Source: Hofstenia miamia
Lineage: Eukaryota; Xenacoelomorpha; Acoela
Reading direction: 5' to 3'
DNA length: 64,000 nt
Assembly (NCBI GenBank): GCA_004352715.1
Contig: SCFE01000060.1
Location: forward strand, 1,181,030-1,245,029
Part shown: one piece after another, positions 11,481 through 22,340 of the stretch
How the letters are laid out: each line of letters opens with the position of its first letter
Numbering within the stretch: the stretch's first letter is position 1
Notes under the pieces: generated by a model
Database searches by the model: none
Told to the model about the DNA's origin: nothing
The model's input: only the letters and a program-made list of their open reading frames with translations
Position numbers and translations under genes: made by a program

Positions 11481-11920
11481 ATTTAGATTTTTCGAATATC
11501 GATGATGCATTCTCCATGCAAAAGTTTGCTCCGAGTAAATATTATTTTAGTATTTCAATTAATCATTTACATTGTTTCAAAAATCTTAGTTTTCTGTAAT
11601 TTGATTATGATATTCTCAACAACTATATCATAATTCCACAATTACCAAATGTCGAACATTTCTACATGCAATGCAAATTTATTGATAGTGGATTACTCTG
11701 ATATCTTTACAGAAAGTTAAATTTTTGCGGTCTTTATGCTTATAAAGATGTGCACAATTAAATATTTATAAATTTAGAGCAGAAGACTCCTCATATAGTG
11801 GAAAAAACCAAAGTTAATATTTCCTATTGTATTATTTAAAATACGAATTAATTTTTCTATGATTTTCATAATGCAGACTCCAATGTTATCGATAAAGACC
11901 AAAAGGAAGTTTAATATACG
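11481..11920 (+). pseudogene. Micro-exon unit, oldest copy (I)
   Basis: Diverged homologue of the units at 13.0, 16.2-16.9 and 22.4-23.1 kb. The segment after CATTTAG (11,488 to about 11,534) corresponds to exon a at 16,232. The segment after AAATTTAG (about 11,777) reads QKTPHIVEKTK and matches exon c (RKTTHNRTVKKAN). The segment at about 11,876 reads DSNVIDKDQK and matches exon d (DSNLVDEERR). Differences from the younger copies are largely conservative at the protein level, which suggests past coding function. Some splice sites are lost (the GT after exon c is now TT), so it is scored as a pseudogene. Confidence 0.4.
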
Positions 11921-12009
11921 AGGTATAGTAAGTATTGTAAATAAAGATGGGCCTTTATGCGAAGCTATTTGATGCATTAGCATGCAAGTACAGCGGAAGT
12001 TGATCACTC

Positions 12010-12860
12010 TTTCAGTTTTAGGAAAGCCCTACAAAAACGGATATCCAAGAAAAATTGTTGCAACCAAAATTTTTCATTACATAAAACAGCATATTATTGA
12101 GAATCAAGTTTTATAGTATGTCCAAAAAAATTGTCTTGGAATTCTCATTATACACATTTGTAATGTCGCCTTTTCTACAATGAGTGGTGTTTATATTAAG
12201 CCATTGTATGGAAATATATCTATGAATGTTATATTACTTGAAAAAATGTTAATTTATCAGAAATAAATGCTAAGTTCTTCTGTGTGTGCGTGGTGGAACG
12301 TCTTTATAAAAGTATGATATTTACAAGTTCAAACACTTTCTTTGGCATCTGCGAGCTATAGAGTTGTGTCGCTAGATTTAATTCCAATTGATCAAACAAT
12401 GGTTTAACAATATTTCGGTCAGGGTGGTATCAACATCTTTTAACCGGCAGGGTAGCTTCGCAAAATAGATAGTTCTGCTATCTTTTTTTAACGTACTTCA
12501 TTTTATAATTACCCTCATCAGTTACTATGAGTTTCTCAAAGCTCTATTGGAAAGCAGCTTTTTGCTAATGCTGGAGTATTCAGACATTAGTATTGCCAAT
12601 GCAATGTCAGCGGCGGCGGCGCAGATGGCTGAGCGACATCTATAGAACTGGTTTAGGCTGTATAATATTCCATATATAAACCCTATAAGGCTTATGGCCC
12701 TGTGCAAACTGTATATGATTAGAGCAATATTGTGATACTATGTATGCAAAAAGGTTCATCATGCCCTTACAGATAATCTGATTAACCTAATCAATGTAAA
12801 ACGTCACTACCACATCAACGACATTAAATACGGTTTCCTTTTTATGACAAATTTAGTTTA
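12010..12860. other. No gene identified
   Basis: AT-rich stretch with one GC-rich patch (AGCGGCGGCGGCGCAG at about 12,609-12,625). The patch is open on both strands for about 60 codons, but I see no family resemblance and no splice context to support a gene. Confidence 0.4.
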
Positions 12861-13032
12861 TTTGAAATTTTCTCAGGCCCAAATATCTAGTTTGTGCATT
12901 GAGTCGGGAAAGTTTACAAGGTTAAAGTAGTCAATTTTATCTCCATTTGATTGTAGTTTGCTAATGAAGACTTTGTTGTTATTGTGAAAAACTTATTTGT
13001 GAAAGAAGATTAAAATTTCAGCATAACTAAAA

Positions 13033-13329
13033 ATGAAAGAGTTTTTTTTATTCACTATTTTGGCATTGCTTGTTTTTAGAATCTCGTCACTCAACTGCTA
13101 AGTATGAAGGAACCTTCGAAATTAGTGGTATACTATCTCGGGTCTTTATATTTATGAATCTTCATTTGTACCCTATTAAATATTTATCAATTTAGAACGG
13201 AAGACTACTCATAATCGCACAGTGAAGAAGGCCAACGGTAATATTGCTTATTGTATTATTTAAAGATGCGTGTAATTTTAGTTGATTTTCATACAGCAGA
13301 CTCCAATCTTGTTGATGAAGAGAGAAGAG
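13033..13329 (+). CDS. Micro-exon cluster with signal-peptide frame, copy II
   Basis: A 22-codon frame (13,033-13,101) starts MKEFFLFTILALLVFRISSL, with a charged start followed by a hydrophobic core as in a signal peptide. Small open segments with AG before and GT after follow: 48 nt at 13,080-13,127 (reads SRHSTAKYEGTFEIS), 42 nt at 13,196-13,237 (RKTTHNRTVKKAN) and 33 nt at 13,297-13,329 (DSNLVDEERR). All lengths are multiples of three and all use phase 1, so they could be joined in any order without changing frame. How the signal-peptide frame connects is unclear: it ends in TAA directly before a GTATGA donor-like site and overlaps the 48-nt segment. Gene family inferred; product unknown, presumably secreted. 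Confidence 0.4.
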
Positions 13330-13667
13330 GTAGTTGTACATCTAATTTTTTATTAAAATTCCTTGTTTTTTTAACGAGGATGTAAATTTCATTACTTGCC
13401 AAATTATATAATAATAGATTTTGAGTAATTGATGAATTATTTTGTGTAGCAGTTTTTCCGAAGACCCATGTATCCGCCCCTAGATATTTACTGTCATAAA
13501 GGCTTTTAGAACACTATACGTGAAGATATTAATGTTTCACAATTTGGGTTAAGATATTTTGATATTTTTCTTTTCGTTGTTTTTCCACGATAGCTGTTTT
13601 GTTATATAATCAAGTGTCTTGTGATTACGTGTCATTATCTAGACAGAACATGCATCACGTTCGTGTT

Positions 13668-14350
13668 CAGGGATCCAACATGATTAATCGTCAACGCGAT
13701 TAATCGAGATTAATCGGATGGATTAATCTATCGTGCTGGTCAAGTAGATTAGATTAATCGTAAAAAGCGTGCTCGATTAATCTAAATTATTCTAATTAAG
13801 TTGATGCTTATGCATTCAGTTACGTGTTGTCATTTTCGGTTTGATCTTATCTATGGCCACTATTTTTGTGTCATATGTTTTACAAAAGAAAACCTTAACA
13901 CCGGACATAGAAGAAGAGTGTGATGATTAAACATCTAACACACTTAGGAAGCGTCGGGTGTCGCCTAATTCTATATATAAGGATCCTCGATTTTATCACC
14001 CCACCTTCTAATCAGGTTGAGAGACTGTTCAGCAAAGCTGGTTATGCTTTTCTGATTACTAAAATCGTTTATTACTCCTCAACTTAGAGATCCAAATATT
14101 TCTTTACCCTAACAATTACATGTGGAGTAAAATGACTTCAGGAAATAATCTCAAACAACAATAATAGTTGATATTTTCTATTTTGAATATTTTTCAATTG
14201 ATATATTGTACTTTGAATATTTTTAATCAGAAGTAGATTAATCGACGATTAATCGCGATTATTAATTTCTTGGAAGAAGCGATTACGATTAATCTATCGC
14301 CAAAAAATTTTTTCATACGATTAATCGCGATTAAAATCTAACGATCCCTG
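13668..14350 (+). mobile_element. hAT-like element, 683 bp, with filled and empty sites
   Basis: Ends are CAGGGATC left and GATCCCTG right. Flanks TTCGTGTT (13,660-13,667) and TTCGTATT (14,351-14,358) form an 8-bp target duplication with one difference. The homologous units at 17.24 and 23.40 kb have a single TTCGTATT and no insertion. Internal ATTAATCG repeats lie near both ends. Around 13,990-14,090 the plus strand reads PPSNQVERLFSKAGYAF, the signature of the hAT C-terminal dimerisation domain, so this is an internally deleted derivative of an autonomous hAT element. Confidence 0.85.
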
Positions 14351-14620
14351 TTCGTATTGTATATGTATACTGAAATTGAAATGGCATGAAGACACACTGT
14401 TTCCATGATTACAAACTTTGCGAATTAATACCATTGTATTAAATTTAAACATCTAGTTGTTTAAAATACTTAAATAGAAAAAATTTTTAGTAAATCACGA
14501 TCCCTAAGTGAATCATATATCCACTGAAAATAATCGTTTGTCTACTTATTGTTTAGCGATAAATTTCTATAACCAACTTGGCTTTTATGGTTTACAGTAT
14601 GTTATAAGTTGAATACAGAA

Positions 14621-15639
14621 AAACTGATTTTTTGATAATAAATCGGCTCTATTTCATACTAGTCCTCACATAATTCACAAGGAAAAATAAAACTTTTGAG
14701 GCGACATTGTGTAGGTAAGTAGGTACGGATCGTAGGGAATATGCACAATTCATTAATCTTTATTATTTTCCTACTTTTACAAATTAATAATATAGATCAT
14801 AAAATACAAATGTTGCTGGAATTTTCACACTTCAATCTATAGTAGTGCTTATTAAAATCAACACATACATCCAATAAAGTTTCATTTTTTAGCTTTTTAT
14901 TGAAAAAAAATGAAAATTAAAATTTTCAAAAAATATATAATTTTTACTGTTACAACGCTCACTATTTACAAACTGAACATATAAATTGAATTGTTTTACA
15001 CTCCAACTAAATTCGAGTCATTTAGGTTTAAAATAACTAGTAATTTTATATTCCTCTTTGCTTTTGCTGGGAATTGCGAGCCCTTAAAATATTATTTTAA
15101 TAATTCGTTTTTCATTCTCGTTAAATTAACCTCTATTAACCAGACACTCTTTACAATGTGTGATTGTTTCTTTGAAATTATTTAATAACTTAGAACTCAC
15201 GAACTAGTGATGATATGGAAAATCTGAAAACAGTAGAATGGTGTCTCCTCATATTTACACCAATCGCGATCTTTTTTGGTAGGGCTGAACGGGTTTAGGC
15301 GCTCTATCTACAGAAAGCTAACTAGAGTTGAGGTTTTTTGTTGCTCCCATGGGCTTTAAGGCACATTTTATTAGCAGTAGGTATTGGGAGAATAAATGAT
15401 TTCATTGATTTTCAAGTTCAGAGAAAACCACCAATCATGTTAGTAGATGCTGCTTACAAGAAACCACTATTAATTGATTTGTCATTTTCTAAAACTTCAC
15501 AATAAACATGCCAACTCAATGTTATTAGCACAGCAACCTTAAACTTTATTAGATTTTAATTAAACCATTTGTAAATTTGCATTAATATCCAACTTTTTTG
15601 CTCTCTATTTCTTACATTGTTCTATTGTTTTCATTGCAG
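14621..15639. other. Repeat-unit tail, then unassigned sequence
   Basis: 14,621-15,000 matches 24,640-24,980 (for example CTTTTGAGGCGACAT and GTAGGGAATATGCACA). From about 15,000 to 15,600 there is no recognised feature apart from a 64-codon open stretch at 14,991-15,185 of low-complexity composition. Confidence 0.45.
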
Positions 15640-15743
15640 ATGTGAGTAGAGTTGATTGTCTTATAGAATCAGTTTTTAAGGAATCATGGATTGATTTAAA
15701 ATATGCGAAAATCCCATCAGTATTTGGGCATGTATATTCATGA
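15640..15743 (+). CDS. Candidate terminal exon
   Basis: A long pyrimidine tract ending TTTTCATTGCAG precedes 15,640. From there, in phase 1, the sequence is open for 34 codons (DVSRVDCLIESVFKESWIDL and onward) to a TGA at 15,741. The acceptor is strong, the phase matches the micro-exons upstream, and the composition is protein-like with one cysteine. It could be the last exon of the copy II micro-exon gene. No homologue was seen in the other copies, and this is inference only. Confidence 0.3.
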
Positions 15744-16188
15744 AATTTCTGATTACATACAACAGTTCAAAATGTTACAAAATTTCGCACAAGGCTAGCG
15801 GATCATATTATATAATGTGTATATATAAATTTTGCTTATTTCCATTTACTAATAGACTGCAAAAAATATAGACATTACAAAACTGAATTTTTATTTGGCA
15901 GTACCTAAACTGGACACATTAAGCAGTATTTTAAATATATCTCTACTTTGTAATGGTTTTAAGTATATAGAAAATTCATTGTTCTGCGTCATTTAATACA
16001 AAAACTAGCTTTCTATGATAATTGGTTAACTAGGTACTGATTTTTGTCCGAGATGAATCATCTAGAACAGAAATTGTTCTGGATCACCCGTTAAATGAAG
16101 TCTGATTCCAAAGAAAATCGATTTTGGAAGTTTCTAACCCAAACGAGGACTTTTAGAAGCTATATTTTATCAAAACTAAAGTTTTTTG
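15744..16188. other. No gene seen
   Basis: AT-rich spacer ahead of copy III of the segmental unit; nothing recognised. Confidence 0.4.
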
Positions 16189-16231
16189 GGTCACCCTAGT
16201 AATGAAGTTTTTCTAAGAACTAGTCGTTTAG

Positions 16232-16919
16232 ATTCTTCCGATTTCGTGGATTCAATCTCCATGCGAGAAGTCTCTCATGGTAAGTATTGCTTTAGTGTTT
16301 TTTCAGTGTTAAAATAATCATCCACATTATTTCAGAAAATGTTAGTTTCCTTTACTTTTCAGATTTAACAAATATCTAAATTTTTGCAGGCACATCATTA
16401 TTATCTTTACAGGTACTTTTCTGTACAGCAGAGTATATATTTTGGAATGTTTGAAATTTTCTCAGGCGCAAATATGTAGTTTGTGCATTGATCCGGGAAA
16501 GTTTACAAGGTTAAAGTAGTCAATTTTATCTCCATTTGATTGTAGTTTGCTAATGAAGACTTTGTTGTTATTGTGAAAAACTTATTTGTGAAAGAAGATT
16601 AAAATTTCAGCATAACTAAAAATGAAAGAGTTTTTCTTATTCAGTATTTTGGCATTGCTTGTTTTTAGAATCTCGTCACTCAACTGCTAAGTATGAAGGA
16701 ACCTTCGAAATAAGAGGTATACTATCTCGGGGTCTTTATATTTATGAATCTTCATTTGTACCCTATTAAATATTTATCAATTTAGAACGGAAGACTACTC
16801 ATAATCGCACAGTGAAGAAAGCCAACGGTAATATTGCTTATTGTATTATTTAAAGACGCGTGTAATTTTAGTTGATTTTCATAAAGCAGACTTCAATCTT
16901 GTTGATGAAGAGATAAGAG
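16232..16919 (+). CDS. Micro-exon cluster with signal-peptide frame, copy III
   Basis: Exon a (16,232-16,279, 48 nt) follows GTCGTTTAG and is followed by the strong donor GTAAGTATT; it reads SSDFVDSISMREVSH. The signal-peptide frame (16,622-16,690) reads MKEFFLFSILALLVFRISSL. Exon b (16,669-16,716, 48 nt), exon c (16,786-16,827, 42 nt) and exon d (16,887-16,919, 33 nt, DFNLVDEEIR) follow, each with AG before and GT after. Every segment has a length divisible by three and the same phase, with the first two bases completing a split codon. The arrangement recalls micro-exon effector genes such as aphid bicycle genes or schistosome MEGs. I see no CYC motif, so neither assignment is made. Exon a lies upstream of the signal-peptide frame, so transcript boundaries are unknown. 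Confidence 0.4.
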
Positions 16920-18205
16920 GTAGTTGTACATCTAATTTTTTATTAAAATTCCTTGTTTTTTAAAGGAGGATGTAAATTACATTATTGGCCAAATTTAATA
17001 ATATATTTTGAATAATTGATGAATTATTTTGTGTAGCAGTTCTTCCGAAGGCCCATGTATCACCCCTTGATATTTAACTGTCATAAAGACTTTTAGAACA
17101 CTATACATTAAGATATTAATGTTTCAAAATTTGGGTTAAGATATTTTGATATTTTTCTTTTCGTTGTTTTTCCACGATAGCTGTTTTGTTATATAATCGA
17201 GTGTCTTGTGATTACGTGTCATTATCTAGACAGGACTTGCATCACATTCGTATTGTATACGTATACTGAAATTGATAACGTGTGAAATGGCATGAAATCA
17301 CACTGTTTCCATGATGACAAACTATTAATACTATTGTATCAAATTTAAACATCTAGTTGTTGTAAAATACTTAAGTAGGAAGAAATTTTTAGCAAATCAC
17401 TATCCCTAACTGAATCATATCTCCACTGAAAATTATCGTTGGTCTACCTATTATTTAGCGATAAATTTCTATAACCAAATGTAGTAAGTTATGTATATTT
17501 TCGCTACTCTTTATAAAAATGAAAAAAGCATCGTTAATTCATGATTAAACAGATTTAAATCAGGTCAGGTTTGTTGCTGAAGCAAGTTTTGTCTGACCAC
17601 AATTGATTTCCAGGTGAATTCATCTCTAATAATAATATTCGTTTGATTGATATTTTTAGGGCTTTTATTATCAAAATTGTTTTACCCGCCTTAATATACC
17701 AAATTTTGAATTCAAGACTATAAATCATCGTTTTTCACACGTGCGCCTTGTAACATATGTAGTAATTGGCTCTTCAAATTACAAAGCGGACGCAGTTATT
17801 ATCCCGCTGTAAAGAGAGATTTCTGACTGATTTACATATGAATACTAAAACAGGATATACTAAGCATATTTTCATTAATTTAACGAATTTTTTTCATGTA
17901 TTTAAAAAAATTAGTTTTGCAGTTTTTCGTTTATACGTGCGCTTTGTAAATTTCCATTTATATATGCGCGTTGTAACATAATTTATTTATTAGATACTTT
18001 CTATTTCAAAAATGCTTAAATTTTTACGTTTAACACAAAAACCAACATTAAGCCTAAACAACCCCCCTTTCTTTAAAAACTGTTTTAAATGCTAGTGACT
18101 CACGAAATAATAATGATATTTGAAAAATGAGATCACCACTGATTAAAGAATTGTTTCCTCTTTCATTTTCATCTTTAATTCACGCATGCCACGCCCGAAT
18201 GGGAC

Positions 18206-18283
18206 TTGGATGGGGTATTTACATCAAGCAAAATAGTTGAGACTCTACATCAATTCGAAAATATGTCGCCAATAAGTAAAAAG
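18206..18283 (+). pseudogene. Truncated copy of the 24.3-kb open frame
   Basis: The same sequence as 24,358-24,435, which is open for 95 codons in copy IV. Here the frame is cut after SPISKK by the edge of a transposon fragment. Confidence 0.6.
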
Positions 18284-18291
18284 AATTCTGC

Positions 18292-19908
18292 TTAAACTTT
18301 ACACTCAAAATTGCAGTTCTTTGTTAAAGTAAACTTTTCAGTCTCAGAACTACTACCATCCAAAGTTTGGTTGTTTTTATCATGAGGTAAGGAATCATAA
18401 AATGCTTGTGATTCTTTACTACAAAATTTCTTCAAACACTGAAGATCTTGATAAGTTGTTATTTTCAATGGAATGAGTTTAGTATAACTCAACTGAAAAG
18501 AACGAATTGATGCTTCTGCTCCTTTTCCTCTCTGTAGTATTACTGAACTGGACCAGCAACCATTCCAGTTTTCACGGAACTTAATAAGCTGAGGGTTGTC
18601 TATCTTGGAGAAAAGAATTTCTCTTACAGGTCTTGTTTGGAATGGACATTGACTCTTGTAGGTTTTAGTTTCAGCTAGATACTTAGAGATTTTGTAGAAC
18701 ATAGACTGGTCACATTCAATGACTGTGAAAGGTGATGGTTTCAATCGTGCAACTCGCAGTTCTTGCCACCAATCAGAAGGAATTTCTGCATCAACACGTT
18801 TATTCAATAGTCCAAAGTTTTTATCACATTCCATGTAGGAATGTCCCCTGATAGGAAACGACATCTGTATAGAATCAAAGCGCTTTTTTGAATGAACAAG
18901 CCAGTGACAAAATCTAAATATTGTATAATTTTTGTTTTGACCTGAGCAAGAGTCACAAAATATTGTCAACTCTTTAACATTATGACTAAGATGATTCATT
19001 ACAAAATCGTACAGCATTGATGCAACATCATCTGCTCCTTTTTTAGCTATGGTTTGATCATAACAATAAAAGTATGACTCTTTAGAAGATAACACATGGA
19101 TGTTGAATATATTACATGTTAGTTGTCGCTTATAGTAGACATCGTTTGTTGTCTTGTTTGGTGTTGGTAAATTCTTTTGGAAATCCATACATACTGCCTC
19201 AAATGATGCAGATTTCTCAGCTTTTGACCTTGCTTCTCGTTTACGTTGATAAAATACTTCAGCTTTTGCTTTATGAACGTTATTTTGTACTTCCAACCTG
19301 TGCCTTTCAGTAAGCAGTTCATGATTATTGTTATTCATTTTGGTAGTAATTCGACTATCAATATCACCAATTTTTGCTACAAATTCATCACAAGCGCTAC
19401 ATGTATCTGACCTGGGATATCCAAAAGAAATATTAAAATCTGTATTGAAAATAGTACGATAAGTTTCATATGAAGGTTTTTCTAAAAGTTCTGGGTGTTT
19501 TTCTTGGAACATCTTGTATATCTTTTTGATATTAAGCTCAGCAGGAAGATAAAGTTTTCTGGATTTAGATGAACTGTAATGTGACTTTCTAGCTCTAAGT
19601 AAAGAGATATGGGTATGAATCTTCTCTTTAACTTCTGCTGATAAACGTACATGATGAGTATTACGACCCCTCATATCTATTGGAGGTTTACCTGTCGTTG
19701 TTAAAGCTTTTTTAATAGTTTGGACTCGTCGACCAGTTATTCCAAAGATTGATATGAATGCTTTATGACAAACTGGTACCAAATCTAATGCTTTATTACC
19801 CTCATTTTCCTGACAGACTTTAATAACATAGTCATATGAATAGGTTTTGAGAAGCGGAGAATCTCTGTTTCTTGGTCTGTGTCGTTTCACCATTTTAGGC
19901 ATTATCAT
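18292..19908 (-). CDS. Transposase-like protein, DUF7869-type, 538 codons
   Basis: A long intact frame. The first part is basic with FGITGRRVQTIKKAL, a likely DNA-binding region. A cysteine motif GYPRSDTCSACDEF follows near residue 165. The RNase H-like core shows VCMDFQKNLPTPN (first acidic position) near residue 240, IFCDSCSGQNKN (second) near residue 315 and GHSYMECDKNFGLLNK (candidate third acidic residue) near residue 355. These three blocks, with YYKRQLTCNIFNIHV between the first and second, match a family widespread in insect and other invertebrate genomes (annotated, as far as I recall, as DUF7869). Cut-and-paste transposase function is inferred from the acidic residues and the inverted ends. 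The natural protein is longer: a start lies at 20,138, but a 16-base deletion shifts the frame, so this copy is probably inactive. Confidence 0.75.
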   Translation of the reverse strand: MIMPKMVKRHRPRNRDSPLLKTYSYDYVIKVCQENEGNKALDLVPVCHKAFISIFGITGRRVQTIKKALTTTGKPPIDMRGRNTHHVRLSAEVKEKIHTHISLLRARKSHYSSSKSRKLYLPAELNIKKIYKMFQEKHPELLEKPSYETYRTIFNTDFNISFGYPRSDTCSACDEFVAKIGDIDSRITTKMNNNNHELLTERHRLEVQNNVHKAKAEVFYQRKREARSKAEKSASFEAVCMDFQKNLPTPNKTTNDVYYKRQLTCNIFNIHVLSSKESYFYCYDQTIAKKGADDVASMLYDFVMNHLSHNVKELTIFCDSCSGQNKNYTIFRFCHWLVHSKKRFDSIQMSFPIRGHSYMECDKNFGLLNKRVDAEIPSDWWQELRVARLKPSPFTVIECDQSMFYKISKYLAETKTYKSQCPFQTRPVREILFSKIDNPQLIKFRENWNGCWSSSVILQRGKGAEASIRSFQLSYTKLIPLKITTYQDLQCLKKFCSKESQAFYDSLPHDKNNQTLDGSSSETEKFTLTKNCNFECKV

Positions 19909-20009
19909 AGAAGATAAGTAGGAATCTTGCTTATCTTTTGTTTTATAACTGTTAAATTCTGTAATGAGAATTAGCCGTTCTTCAGCACTGACTTTCTCAA
20001 AACATTTTA

Positions 20010-20138
20010 ACCTTGAACAGTGACATGACTACATAAACGTCGACGTTTTTCTTCATCTCGTTTTCGCCCCTTAATTTTCCTCTTTTTAGTCTTATCTGTG
20101 ACCTTGGGATGCTCAAATTCATCTTCACTACTTTCCAT
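20010..20138 (-). pseudogene. Frame-shifted N-terminus of the copy 2 transposase
   Basis: Starts MESSEDEFEHPKVTDK, followed by a basic stretch KRKIKGRKRDEEKRRR that could be a nuclear localisation signal. Copy 3 has GTGGCATGAATTTCCA after GAACA, where copies 1 and 2 have lost 16 bases between two CAGTG repeats. The loss removes a CxC...C motif (SCHCSRLKCF in copy 3) and shifts the frame. A simple slippage or microhomology deletion explains it, and it predates the split of copies 1 and 2. Confidence 0.7.
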
Positions 20139-20505
20139 CACAGAAAATACAGACCAATATATTGAAAACACATTGAAAATGCAGCAAAATATTAAGGAAC
20201 TAAAGACTGCTAGGCAAAACAGAGTGAATGTCAAAGTAAACAGGAAGTTGCCATTGATTGGATAATTTTGATCACGTGACTGGACATTGATATTTTTAGC
20301 CTGAAATTCTGTCACATTGATCGTTTTGAACCTGTATGCCATTTCTTTCAAAGCTTCCTGACGAGACACTAATCATTCAAACCTTTCCATTTTGACATTG
20401 GGATATACTTTAGACCAAGGTGAACATGATGGACTAAGTAACTCAACTTTTAACAAAATGTGACTTTGATCGTTTTGCCCCTGGACTCTTCATATATATA
20501 TATAT

Positions 20506-21336
20506 AAACAACTAATTAATAACATTTTGGGAAAACCTTGGTAACCGGAACACGATTTGAATATGCAAAATAGCTTTTAACCTATAATGTATATTATTAA
20601 TCAATATTTTGGATTCAGTATCCGCACTGACATTAAAATGTTTCTTAATTATTTCAAAAATCATTTGAACATTTGAACGTCTATATTTTCTGAGGAAATC
20701 TGCATTAACTAATTTAATGAATTTTGAAGTGTTAAATAAATACACACAGGGGTGTCGTGCAAAGGAGGCCCTCCTCCATTTTTAAAGCATATGCATACCA
20801 ATTTAATTCTGAGATCATTTAAAATTGTCATTCAAGATAATATTCAATAGAAGTATGTATTGTGTAATGAAATCATTCACAGGCAAAATATTGTTTTTGA
20901 AGGTTTCTAATATTTCTAATGTCTTAGTAAATTTTGTTGCAACATTTTCCTTTTTTCGTTCTCATTACTTATTTCATGATAATGGTACATTATAAAAGTA
21001 ACAATGAAATCAAAGAAAATAGAAATACATGATCCAGCAATCTGTTACGCTATCAGAATTCTATTAAATGTAGAGTCTCAAAATTTAGCTTAATGGAAAA
21101 TCCTTTGGATACGAAAACTGCCATGCCAATATTTAAACATAATGTTGGTAGATATCAGTACCTGGGCATTAAAACAAAAGATAAGAAGTTACGAATTAAC
21201 ATTATTTCCAAGGAAGCAAAGAGTTTGTGGACAGGAGTGTTACACTATCCTTTACTGTCAGATCGGTCTATTAAATTAAAAATGGAAATGTTTTGAAATT
21301 TCATGATGAATGTATAAAAAGAGAAAAATGGGAAGA
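20506..21336. other. No gene identified
   Basis: Two short open stretches exist: minus 20,512-20,745 and plus 21,093-21,296, the latter reading DTKTAMPIFKHNVGRYQYLG. The second looks protein-like but I do not recognise it; it ends just before the N gap at 21,337. Confidence 0.35.
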
Positions 21337-22336
21337 NNNNNNNNNNNNNNNNNNNNNNNNNNNNNNNNNNNNNNNNNNNNNNNNNNNNNNNNNNNNNNNN
21401 NNNNNNNNNNNNNNNNNNNNNNNNNNNNNNNNNNNNNNNNNNNNNNNNNNNNNNNNNNNNNNNNNNNNNNNNNNNNNNNNNNNNNNNNNNNNNNNNNNNN
21501 NNNNNNNNNNNNNNNNNNNNNNNNNNNNNNNNNNNNNNNNNNNNNNNNNNNNNNNNNNNNNNNNNNNNNNNNNNNNNNNNNNNNNNNNNNNNNNNNNNNN
21601 NNNNNNNNNNNNNNNNNNNNNNNNNNNNNNNNNNNNNNNNNNNNNNNNNNNNNNNNNNNNNNNNNNNNNNNNNNNNNNNNNNNNNNNNNNNNNNNNNNNN
21701 NNNNNNNNNNNNNNNNNNNNNNNNNNNNNNNNNNNNNNNNNNNNNNNNNNNNNNNNNNNNNNNNNNNNNNNNNNNNNNNNNNNNNNNNNNNNNNNNNNNN
21801 NNNNNNNNNNNNNNNNNNNNNNNNNNNNNNNNNNNNNNNNNNNNNNNNNNNNNNNNNNNNNNNNNNNNNNNNNNNNNNNNNNNNNNNNNNNNNNNNNNNN
21901 NNNNNNNNNNNNNNNNNNNNNNNNNNNNNNNNNNNNNNNNNNNNNNNNNNNNNNNNNNNNNNNNNNNNNNNNNNNNNNNNNNNNNNNNNNNNNNNNNNNN
22001 NNNNNNNNNNNNNNNNNNNNNNNNNNNNNNNNNNNNNNNNNNNNNNNNNNNNNNNNNNNNNNNNNNNNNNNNNNNNNNNNNNNNNNNNNNNNNNNNNNNN
22101 NNNNNNNNNNNNNNNNNNNNNNNNNNNNNNNNNNNNNNNNNNNNNNNNNNNNNNNNNNNNNNNNNNNNNNNNNNNNNNNNNNNNNNNNNNNNNNNNNNNN
22201 NNNNNNNNNNNNNNNNNNNNNNNNNNNNNNNNNNNNNNNNNNNNNNNNNNNNNNNNNNNNNNNNNNNNNNNNNNNNNNNNNNNNNNNNNNNNNNNNNNNN
22301 NNNNNNNNNNNNNNNNNNNNNNNNNNNNNNNNNNNN
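21337..22336. other. Assembly gap, exactly 1000 N
   Basis: Placeholder gap of exactly 1000 N. Its right edge lies four bases before the start of copy IV of the segmental unit, so the assembly here was limited by the repeat. Confidence 0.98.
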
Positions 22337-22340
22337 GGTC

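Larger units (their letters stand above)
12860..14620 (+). repeat. Segmental repeat unit, copy II (with hAT insertion)
   Basis: Homologous to 16,450-17,480 and 22,600-23,640, with many substitutions. It differs from them by carrying a 683-bp hAT-like element at 13,668-14,350. The part from about 14,620 to 15,000 is in turn homologous to 24,640-24,980, so the ancestral unit was at least about 2.5 kb long. Confidence 0.75.
16189..18283 (+). repeat. Segmental repeat unit, copy III
   Basis: Almost identical over 2.09 kb to 22,341-24,435 at a constant offset of 6152 bases; the few differences include the sequence around exon d. It ends abruptly where a DUF7869-type transposon fragment begins. Copy IV begins four bases after a 1000-N gap. 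Confidence 0.9.
18284..20493 (-). mobile_element. DUF7869-type transposon, copy 2
   Basis: Contains the best-preserved transposase of the family in this window plus its 5' end and the terminus at 20,455-20,493 (AAAATGTGACTTTGATCG, then GGACTCTTCAT). The opposite terminus, known from copy 3 at 25,531, is missing; the left boundary is a sharp break from the segmental unit. The right terminus runs into a short TATATA stretch. No target duplication could be defined. Confidence 0.8.

Noticed and set aside
13033-16919. Firm assignment to aphid bicycle genes or schistosome MEGs
   Set aside because: Exon sizes and phase fit, but no CYC motif or other family signature was found and the species is not known from the sequence.
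19116-19313. Plus-strand frame inside the DUF7869-type transposase (also 26,685-26,873)
   Set aside because: Antisense shadow of the transposase, conserved only because the transposase is.
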